Positions 1-4,596 of a stretch of DNA of 6,459 bases are shown here, in pieces. The position numbers and the translations under genes are program-made. Within the stretch, counting starts at the first letter, position 1. Each line of letters opens with the position of its first letter. A model generated the notes under the pieces. It saw nothing but the letters and a program-made list of their open reading frames with translations, did no database searches and was not told the origin of the DNA. This stretch comes from Deltaproteobacteria bacterium (lineage in GTDB: Bacteria; Desulfobacterota; DSM-4660; Desulfatiglandales; HGW-15), in the NCBI GenBank assembly GCA_030671095.1, contig DAOVAK010000164.1:1-6459 (forward strand), read 5' to 3'.

Positions 1-329
1 TGGAAGCGGAAGTGGATTCCAGATTCGGTAGGGCCTCAAAATTTCTGCTTGTTGATACGGAGACGATGGCGTTTAAGGTCATTGATAACGCACAGAGCCT
101 CAATCTCCCTCAGGGGGCAGGAATCCAGGCCGTTCAGAATCTCATTCCCCATAAACCGGATGTGGTTCTAACGGGGAATTGCGGACCCAAGGCATTCAAG
201 ACCCTTGAGGCGGCCAGTGTGGATGTGGTGCTCGGTGTTAAAGGCAAAATTAGAGACGCCATCCAGGCCTATTTGGACGGGAAGTACCAGCCGGCTAAAG
301 AGTCCAATGTGGAAGGGCATTGGATGTAA
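1..329 (+). CDS. NifX/NifB-like iron-molybdenum cofactor-binding family protein (5' partial)
   Basis: Small single-domain protein of the dinitrogenase iron-molybdenum cofactor family (NifX/NifB C-terminal/MTH1175-like), whose members bind or carry metal clusters in the cytoplasm. The reading frame is open to the window edge (first full codon at 3). The visible protein begins E-A-E-V-D-S-R-F-G-R, matching the part that normally follows about 15 N-terminal residues, so the start lies upstream and the GTG at 12 is internal. Family hallmarks are V-D-S-R-F-G-R, the G-A-G-I-Q segment, T-G-N-C-G-P and the final S-N-V-E-G-H. It is clearly paralogous to the protein at 3458, but has Ala where that one has Cys after F-G-R, leaving the Cys of G-N-C-G-P as its only visible Cys. 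The stop at 327-329 lies 12 bp before the next gene, so the two are probably co-transcribed. The family call is firm; the bound cofactor is unknown. Confidence 0.9.
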   Translation, partial: EAEVDSRFGRASKFLLVDTETMAFKVIDNAQSLNLPQGAGIQAVQNLIPHKPDVVLTGNCGPKAFKTLEAASVDVVLGVKGKIRDAIQAYLDGKYQPAKESNVEGHWM

Positions 330-330
330 T

Positions 331-335
331 GGAGG
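331..335 (+). promoter_or_regulatory. Ribosome binding site of the FmdB-like gene
   Basis: GGAGG lies 6 bp before the ATG at 342 and directly after the stop of the preceding NifX-like gene. It supports that start and tight operon packing. Confidence 0.75.
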
Positions 336-341
336 ACCCAG

Positions 342-584
342 ATGCCAATCTATGAGTATCGTTGTAACAAGTGCGGGGCCATCTCGGAGTTCTTGACGGG
401 TATCGAAACGGGTGAAACCATCACTTGCCAAGACTGCGGAAGTCTTGAAATGGAAAAGATCATGTCTGCGCCATCCTTTCTCAGTCATGCAACGGAGCGG
501 ACCCCGGGGCATACCTGTTGTGGACGCGAGGAGCGATGTGAAAGACCTCCCTGCTCCAGTGAAGGGACGTGCAGGAGGGATTAA
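342..584 (+). CDS. FmdB-family zinc-ribbon protein with Cys-rich C-terminus
   Basis: 80-residue protein starting M-P-I-Y-E-Y-R-C, the typical opening of the FmdB/CxxC_CXXC_SSSS putative regulatory family. A zinc ribbon is formed by C8-x2-C11 and C29-x2-C32, followed by the usual E-K-I-M-S-A-P-S-F stretch at about 38-46. Beyond the ribbon is a second Cys-rich segment (C59, C60, C66, C71, C77) that could hold another metal. FmdB was first linked to formamidase/amide use, but most members have no proven function; zinc binding is well supported, DNA binding is not. The ATG is set by a good ribosome site, and the family motif begins at residue 1. It lies 12 bp after a NifX-like gene and 34 bp before a J-domain gene, which suggests a small metal-handling or folding accessory protein of this operon. 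Confidence 0.88.
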   Translation: MPIYEYRCNKCGAISEFLTGIETGETITCQDCGSLEMEKIMSAPSFLSHATERTPGHTCCGREERCERPPCSSEGTCRRD

Positions 585-618
585 TGGAGCCTGGGCAAAG
601 TCTTAGAGGGTAGAAAGA

Positions 619-999
619 ATGTACACCAAAGACTACTACCGAATCATGGGACTTCCTGGTGATGCCTCAGAAGAAGAGATAAAGCGTGCTTACCGGAAGC
701 TCGCCATGCAATATCATCCAGACCGAAACAGGGATGATCCACACAGTGCGGAAATATTGAAGGAGATCAATGGCGCCTACCACGTGCTTGGAAACAAAGA
801 AAGGAAGATGACCTATGACCTAATGTATCATCGTCGGATAGAAGATGATCTATTCCAGGGGATAGACTCCATGCATGCGGACCTGGAGTCCGTGCTGCGT
901 GGATTTGCCGCGAGACAGCACAGGGCTTCGCGGAGACCTTCTTGCAGGCGAAGAGGACACAGGGGGAGAGGGTGCGGAAGATGGCGAGAGCAGTCCTGA
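619..999 (+). CDS. J-domain (DnaJ-like) co-chaperone, C-terminus probably frameshifted
   Basis: Cytoplasmic J-domain protein expected to stimulate the ATPase of an Hsp70 partner. Residues about 4-68 form a complete J domain, with the invariant H33-P34-D35 after a basic helix II (K-R-A-Y-R-K-L) and the helix IV end at Y-D-L-M-Y. There is no Gly/Phe region, zinc finger or substrate-binding domain, so this is not DnaJ itself but a small class III type. AGAGGG at 605-610 lies 8 bp before the ATG. From about residue 96 the product becomes an Arg-rich tail (R-R-P-S-C-R-R-R-G-H) built largely from AGA/AGG/CGA codons, typical of out-of-frame reading. Codons starting at positions divisible by 3 in the same stretch give a normal-looking peptide (Q-G-F-A-E-T-F-L-Q-A-K) with G/C-ending codons that stops at 1008-1010, next to the following gene. 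A missing base near 880-915 is likely. The J domain call is firm; the C-terminus is not. Confidence 0.85.
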   Translation: MYTKDYYRIMGLPGDASEEEIKRAYRKLAMQYHPDRNRDDPHSAEILKEINGAYHVLGNKERKMTYDLMYHRRIEDDLFQGIDSMHADLESVLRGFAARQHRASRRPSCRRRGHRGRGCGRWREQS

Positions 1000-1016
1000 T
1001 GTACCCATGATTGTCC

Positions 1017-2192
1017 ATGGAACAAAGTGAAAAGATAGGGCTCTATTCCGTTGGGACAAACCTCCTGCTCGTGGGGATTAAATACGGGCTAGCACTTCTC
1101 TCAGGCTCTGTGGCCCTTGTCGCCGATGCCATCCACTCCGCCACTGATGTCATTTCATCGGCAACCGTGTTTGCCGGGATAAAGATCTCCAAGAGAAAAT
1201 CCAAAAACTTCCCATACGGTCTTTACAAGGTGGAGAACTTCGTTTCTCTGCTTTCTTCTATCTTGATCTTTTTGGCTGGCTACAAGATTGTCCATACCGT
1301 CTTCTTCAAACCCCAGACCCTCAAAACTGAATTTCTACCTTATGCTATGGTGGGTGTCCTGGTGACCATGGCGATTACATTTGCCTTCTCCCGCTACGAA
1401 ATGAGGCAGGGCAAGGTGATTGGCTCCCCAAGTCTTATGGCGGACGCACAGCACATCCGTACAGACATGCTCTCCTCGGCCGTCATTCTTGCAGGACTTG
1501 TGGGTGGATGGTTTGGTCTAAACCTAGACAAGATAGCAGCCCTGCTGGTTGTTCTTCTTGTTTTCAAGGCAGGATTCGGAATCCTCGTGGATGCCCTTCG
1601 TGTCCTTCTGGACGCATCTATTGATTTCGAGACCATGGACCGCGTGAAAACCATCATCCTGAATGATCCCCAGGTGCTCTCCATTAACGCCCTTTGGGGG
1701 AGGAACTCGGGCCGTTTCAGGTTCATAGAAGCGGACATTGTCGTAAAGGCCACGAACCTGGATAAAGCCCATTTTGTAGGCCGGAGAATAGAAGGGAAGA
1801 TCAGAGATGACGTATCACATGTGGACCATATCCTGATTCATTACGAACCCCAGAAGAAAGACACAAGAACCTGTGCTGTTCCTGTGATGGAGGACAGGGA
1901 AACACTATCTGAACATTTTGGAGAGGCGCCCTACTTTTACGTCGCCACATTGCGGGAAAAAGATGGTGTCTTGCTCTCGGAATCCTATCACCACAATCCT
2001 TTCGCTGGGGAAGAGAAGGGCAAAGGGATCAAGGTGAGCGAGTGGTTGATCGAAAAGGGCGTGGATACCGTTTATTCACCCAGAGGATTCAAGGGAAAAG
2101 GACCAGGTTACGTGTTCTCCGATGCAGGCATAGATGTGGTTGTAACGGAGGATAGAGCCCTGGAGAATATCCAAAGGAGCTTTGGTGCCTAA
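1017..2192 (+). CDS. Cation diffusion facilitator transporter fused to a C-terminal NifX-like domain
   Basis: Inner-membrane divalent-metal/proton antiporter of the CDF family. Six hydrophobic segments lie at about 8-30, 33-55, 76-97, 108-126, 142-165 and 170-193. The transport site is H40-x3-D44 (H-S-A-T-D) in helix 2 and H146-x3-D150 (H-I-R-T-D) in helix 5, an HD/HD arrangement seen in Zn/Co-type CDFs. The loop motif P-Y-G-L-Y-K-V-E is present. A ferredoxin-like cytoplasmic domain spans about 203-278 and ends H-V-D-H-I-L-I-H-Y-E-P. From about T285 to the end there is an extra NifX-like domain (A-V-P-V..., E-H-F-G-E-A-P-Y-F, then D-A-G-I-D-V-V-V-T), making 391 residues against about 300 for a plain CDF. 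I chose ATG 1017; an in-frame TTG at 1011 is possible, and neither has a clear ribosome site, so translation may be coupled to the preceding gene. Substrate is inferred as Zn, Co or Fe; the domain calls are strong. Confidence 0.92.
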   Translation: MEQSEKIGLYSVGTNLLLVGIKYGLALLSGSVALVADAIHSATDVISSATVFAGIKISKRKSKNFPYGLYKVENFVSLLSSILIFLAGYKIVHTVFFKPQTLKTEFLPYAMVGVLVTMAITFAFSRYEMRQGKVIGSPSLMADAQHIRTDMLSSAVILAGLVGGWFGLNLDKIAALLVVLLVFKAGFGILVDALRVLLDASIDFETMDRVKTIILNDPQVLSINALWGRNSGRFRFIEADIVVKATNLDKAHFVGRRIEGKIRDDVSHVDHILIHYEPQKKDTRTCAVPVMEDRETLSEHFGEAPYFYVATLREKDGVLLSESYHHNPFAGEEKGKGIKVSEWLIEKGVDTVYSPRGFKGKGPGYVFSDAGIDVVVTEDRALENIQRSFGA

Positions 2193-2286
2193 CAGGCCCT
2201 ACTGGACCCTCTAGCCGGGGATGTTCATGATTTCCTTCGTTTTGACCGGACTGTTCCTGAGAACCTGGCCCGCCTTTAGATTTCCA

Positions 2287-2300
2287 CCCTGAAAACAGGG
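2287..2300 (+). other. Small hairpin before the MBL gene start
   Basis: CCCTG-AAAA-CAGGG is a perfect 5 bp stem with a 4 base loop. Its right arm supplies the only Shine-Dalgarno-like bases (CAGGG) for the TTG at 2306. It could modulate access to that start, but it has no T-tract and is not a terminator. A stem this short can occur by chance. Confidence 0.3.
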
Positions 2301-2305
2301 CTACG

Positions 2306-3127
2306 TTGCAAAACCTTCTAAAAATTTTTGCTCTCACTATGATATGGCTCCTTTGTTTTGCATCGCAAGGTCTTTCCGACCGGAGCGGCGCCATGGCTGA
2401 ATCCGAAGGTTTTCTCCTTATTGTATATGACAACAATACCTTGAGACAGGACTTGACCGCTTCCTGGGGCTTCTCCTGTCTCATTGACCTGCCTCATTCT
2501 TGTATCCTTTTTGATACCGGGGGCGATGCTTCGATCCTTCTTCGGAATATGCGTCGAATGGATATTGACCCCAGCAAGATTGACAGCGTGGTCTTATCCC
2601 ATGGACATGGAGACCACACAGGCGGCCTGTTTGGTCTTCTTCAGGTCCACAATGATGTCACCGTTTACATCCCCGAGTCTTTCCCAAGGCGCTTCAAAGA
2701 GGAGGTCATTTTCATGGGAGCCCGAATCAAGGAGGTGGGAGGGCCGATGATGATCCATCCGGGTGTCTACACGAGCGGTGAGTTGGGCAAGGGCATCAAG
2801 GAGCAATCACTCTTTCTAAAGACCCTTGAAGGCCTGGTTATTATCACCGGCTGTGCCCACCCTGGTATCGCAAAAATCGCGGAGGAGGCCCGACGACTTC
2901 TCGACGATAAAGTCCACCTGGTGATTGGAGGCCTTCATCTTTCAGGGCATTCTCGTTCCCAGATAAGAGCAATTACCGAAAGGCTAGATGCCATGGGCAT
3001 GGAAAAGATAGCGCCCTGTCACTGCAGCGGTGACACGGCCAGAGCCCTTTTGAGGAGCCATTATACTGATAATTACATTCCCTGTGGGGTTGGGTTAGTG
3101 TTAGGGATACCCAGCCTCCAAAGATGA
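2306..3127 (+). CDS. MBL-fold metallo-hydrolase (COG1237 type) with possible signal peptide
   Basis: Metallo-beta-lactamase superfamily protein. The core starts L-L-I-V-Y-D-N-N, followed by W-G-F-S-C-L-I and I-L-F-D-T-G, then H99-x-H101-x-D103-H104 (S-H-G-H-G-D-H-T-G-G), H185 in T-G-C-A-H-P-G, H211 in I-G-G-L-H-L and H239 in A-P-C-H-C-S-G. This set matches the COG1237 family, often annotated after an archaeal dihydropterin-aminobenzene-phosphate synthase; the real substrate is unknown for most members. Start choice is uncertain. TTG 2306 gives a Lys followed by a hydrophobic run (residues 7-20), resembling a signal peptide or anchor, with a weak CAGGG upstream. ATG 2339 lacks a ribosome site. 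ATG 2393 has GGAG 7 bp upstream and starts just before the conserved core, giving a cytoplasmic enzyme of 244 residues. The gene follows the CDF-NifX gene after 113 bp and precedes a long non-coding gap. Confidence 0.88.
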   Translation: MQNLLKIFALTMIWLLCFASQGLSDRSGAMAESEGFLLIVYDNNTLRQDLTASWGFSCLIDLPHSCILFDTGGDASILLRNMRRMDIDPSKIDSVVLSHGHGDHTGGLFGLLQVHNDVTVYIPESFPRRFKEEVIFMGARIKEVGGPMMIHPGVYTSGELGKGIKEQSLFLKTLEGLVIITGCAHPGIAKIAEEARRLLDDKVHLVIGGLHLSGHSRSQIRAITERLDAMGMEKIAPCHCSGDTARALLRSHYTDNYIPCGVGLVLGIPSLQR

Positions 3128-3205
3128 GGAGACAAAGGGCATTTAAAGCGCTTTTACCGAACCGATTCCAGGCTTCAAATGGCACGCACTAAATCAAGCA
3201 GAATA

Positions 3206-3328
3206 TTTCATATTTGCAATACTCCCCACCACTAATCGCTGCACGAGTGAAATAAAGGCCCTTCTCCAGCAGAAGGCCACATCCACCCAGAAACAGAAAA
3301 TAAGCCTATTGTTTCAATATGTTGCAAT
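3206..3328 (+). repeat. Spaced imperfect direct repeat upstream of the sigma-54-like promoter
   Basis: TTTCA-TAT-TTGCAAT at 3206-3220 recurs as TTTCA-ATATG-TTGCAAT at 3312-3328; the outer blocks are identical and the spacer differs by 2 bp. The first copy lies about 130 bp upstream of the -24 element, a usual distance for sigma-54 enhancer sites. These could be activator-binding sites, but A/T-rich sequence makes chance similarity possible. Confidence 0.3.
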
Positions 3329-3349
3329 TTTTTGCCCTTTCTCCAGGAC

Positions 3350-3366
3350 TTGGCATGAAAGGTGCT
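3350..3366 (+). promoter_or_regulatory. Candidate sigma-54 (-24/-12) promoter
   Basis: TTGGCAT-GAAAG-GTGCT matches the sigma-54 pattern TTGGCAC-N5-TTGC with the required GG (3352-3353) and GC (3364-3365) separated by exactly 10 bp. Transcription would begin near 3377, leaving a leader of about 80 bases before the ATG at 3458. The setting fits: known orange-protein operons in Desulfovibrio vulgaris are sigma-54 dependent. One mismatch in each conserved box and the lack of a visible activator gene keep this at moderate confidence. Confidence 0.5.
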
Positions 3367-3442
3367 AAGCACATAAGTGGTAACCGTTCCATTTGTGCGC
3401 AAAATTTAGCAAAGATAATACCGCTTGGCGATTTTGATACGA

Positions 3443-3450
3443 AAGGAGAT
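3443..3450 (+). promoter_or_regulatory. Strong ribosome binding site of the NifX/Met-Gly-tail gene
   Basis: AAGGAGAT ends 7 bp before the ATG at 3458 and is one of the best Shine-Dalgarno matches in the window. It fixes the start and suggests high translation. Confidence 0.8.
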
Positions 3451-3457
3451 CTAAAAT

Positions 3458-4078
3458 ATGAGGGTAGCTGTAAGTTCCAGTGGTAAGGATTTGGATTCAC
3501 AAATTGACCCGCGTTTCGGCCGGTGTGCCTACTTTTTAATCGTCGAGACAGACGATATGGGGTTTGAGGCCTTTGACAATGAGAATATTGCCCTGGGTGG
3601 CGGTGCGGGCATTCAATCAGCCCAATTTGTAGCTTCTCTAGGCGCCAAGGCCGTCATAACCGGAAATTGTGGTCCCAATGCGGTGCGTACCCTATCGGCG
3701 GCCGGAATAGAACTATTCACCGGCCAGATGGGGACCGTGAAAGAGGCCGTAGAGAGACACAAGCATGGGAAACTGAGGCCCACCAGCGAGGCCAATGTGG
3801 CTGGCCATTACGGTATGGGCATGGGCAGCGGCACGGGGATGGGTCGTGGCATGGGCATGGGCCGTGGCATGGGCGGAGGTCGCGGCATGGGCGGAGGTCG
3901 CGGCATGGGCATGGGCCGTGGTATGGGCATGTCTGGGAGGAATGTTTCAGGCCAGGTGGCGTCTGAAGATTTCACTGGCGACCAGGAATTGAAGACCTTA
4001 AAAGAGCATGCCGAAAACCTCAAAAAGCAGATGGAAGAAATTGAAGACCGGATCAAGAAGCTAGAAAAGGATGATTAA
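3458..4078 (+). CDS. NifX-like protein with Met/Gly/Arg-rich tail and C-terminal coiled coil
   Basis: 206-residue cytoplasmic protein in three parts. Residues 1-117 form a NifX/MTH1175-like domain: M-R-V-A-V-S-S-S-G, I-D-P-R-F-G-R-C, G-G-A-G-I-Q, T-G-N-C-G-P and A-N-V-A-G-H. Two conserved Cys are possible cluster or metal ligands. Residues 119-158 are a low-complexity run of G-M-G-R-G-M-G and G-M-G-G-G-R units. Residues 175-206 (D-Q-E-L-K-T-L-K-E-H...) are a charged heptad-like helix ending in K-K-L-E-K-D-D. The tail resembles the separate small DUF5320-type proteins, which have Met/Gly/Arg repeats followed by such a helix, so this looks like a NifX-DUF5320 fusion; that comparison is from memory. 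The family is about 110-120 residues without the tail. First gene after the sigma-54-like promoter, followed 43 bp later by another NifX-like gene. Domain call firm, cofactor unknown. Confidence 0.9.
   Translation: MRVAVSSSGKDLDSQIDPRFGRCAYFLIVETDDMGFEAFDNENIALGGGAGIQSAQFVASLGAKAVITGNCGPNAVRTLSAAGIELFTGQMGTVKEAVERHKHGKLRPTSEANVAGHYGMGMGSGTGMGRGMGMGRGMGGGRGMGGGRGMGMGRGMGMSGRNVSGQVASEDFTGDQELKTLKEHAENLKKQMEEIEDRIKKLEKDD
3811..3931 (+). repeat. In-frame Met-Gly-Arg coding repeat
   Basis: About 120 bp of tandem GGCATGGGC/GGTCGTGGC-like units code for the Met/Gly/Arg tail. The 18 bp unit ATGGGCGGAGGTCGCGGC is repeated exactly at 3869-3886 and 3887-3904, and flanking copies are diverged. All unit lengths are multiples of three, so copy-number change would lengthen or shorten the tail without breaking the frame. 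Confidence 0.8.
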
Positions 4079-4121
4079 ACCCATATCACCTGGAAAAAAA
4101 TAAAATGGCGGTTTGTCATCA

Positions 4122-4475
4122 ATGAAGATAGGTATACCGATCTGGGAAGATAGGATTTCACCCGTCTTGGATACGGCGTCGAGGCTGTTGATCGTCGAAG
4201 TCGTGGACCGAAAAGAGGCTTCCCGTTTTGAAACATACTTGGAGGAACAGGACGTATGTCATAGGTGCGTCCGCATTCGGGGACTTGGGATAGATACCCT
4301 CATATGCGGTGCGATATCACGTGCTTTTTCAAAAATCTTGGAGGCTTCAGGTATTACTGTAGTCCCAGGGATATCTGGCCATCCAGAGGATGTCCTGAAT
4401 GCCTATCTCCAAGGGGACCTCTCCCATTCGAGGTTCTTAATGCCGGGGTTTAAGAGGAAAAAATCCTTGCCCTAG
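4122..4475 (+). CDS. Small NifX-like protein with CxxC
   Basis: 117-residue single-domain member of the iron-molybdenum cofactor-binding family, from a different subgroup than the proteins at 1 and 3458. It begins M-K-I-G-I-P-I-W-E-D-R-I-S-P-V-L-D, the usual start of this subgroup, followed by L-G-I-D-T-L-I-C-G-A-I-S and a C-terminal G-H-P-E-D-V-L-N-A-Y-L. Cysteines are C46-x2-C49 (D-V-C-H-R-C) and C62 (I-C-G-A-I-S), which could together bind a metal or cluster. The ATG at 4122 is preferred over an in-frame TTG at 4113 because the family motif begins there; the ribosome site is weak (GGCGG about 11 bp upstream), so translation may depend on the upstream gene. It sits between the Met/Gly-tailed NifX gene and the Mrp fusion gene, 43 and 121 bp away, probably in one operon. 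Cofactor not deducible. Confidence 0.88.
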   Translation: MKIGIPIWEDRISPVLDTASRLLIVEVVDRKEASRFETYLEEQDVCHRCVRIRGLGIDTLICGAISRAFSKILEASGITVVPGISGHPEDVLNAYLQGDLSHSRFLMPGFKRKKSLP

Positions 4476-4580
4476 AACAAATCATTGGCCGGCACATCAT
4501 GGGAGCCAAAGAGAAGAGCTAGGTAAGCGACTGCGAGAAAAAGGATTAAGGCTGCAGTCTAATTCAATATTTTTCAAGAT

Positions 4581-4587
4581 TGGAGGT
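4581..4587 (+). promoter_or_regulatory. Ribosome binding site of the Mrp fusion gene
   Basis: GGAGGTT, 9 bp before the ATG at 4597, supports that start. The rest of the 121 bp gap (4476-4596) shows no gene or obvious promoter. Confidence 0.75.
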
Positions 4588-4596
4588 TAAAGCCCA

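Larger units (their letters stand above)
3128..3457. other. 330 bp non-coding regulatory stretch
   Basis: No convincing gene on either strand. It is more A/T-rich than the flanking genes. It contains a 10 bp palindrome AAAGCGCTTT (3145-3154), a hairpin with a one-base bulge (GGCCcTTCT / AGAAGGCC, 3257-3278, no T-tract on the + strand), a spaced direct repeat (3206-3220 and 3312-3328), a sigma-54-like promoter (3350-3366), and a GATAAT at 3414-3419 without a good -35 partner. It probably separates two transcription units and drives the downstream one. Confidence 0.6.

Noticed and set aside
168..512. 114-residue open frame on the - strand
   Set aside because: It lies opposite the NifX-like and FmdB genes, which have clear family motifs; no recognisable domain.
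1394..1753. 119-residue open frame on the - strand
   Set aside because: Antisense to the CDF transporter helices; composition typical of a shadow frame (many Arg/Ser).
3180..3194. TGGCACG as a second sigma-54 promoter
   Set aside because: Perfect -24 box but no GC at the -12 position with the required spacing.
3257..3278. Hairpin GGCCcTTCT/AGAAGGCC as a terminator of the MBL gene
   Set aside because: A bulged stem 130 bp after the stop with no T-tract on the + strand; the T-rich side faces the - strand, where there is no gene.
3306..3500. 64-residue - strand frame overlapping the intergenic region
   Set aside because: Runs through the promoter, ribosome site and start of the NifX/Met-Gly-tail gene; no motif or ribosome site supports it.
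3811..3931. CRISPR or tandem non-coding repeat
   Set aside because: Units are in frame, coding and contiguous without spacers, so this is a low-complexity protein segment.
3808..4056. - strand frame with a Pro-Met-Pro-Arg repeat
   Set aside because: Simply the complement of the Met/Gly/Arg coding repeat; no start context and no family.
4499..4522. Tiny open frame (7 codons) in the gap before the Mrp gene
   Set aside because: Too short and without a ribosome site; no sign of a leader peptide arrangement.
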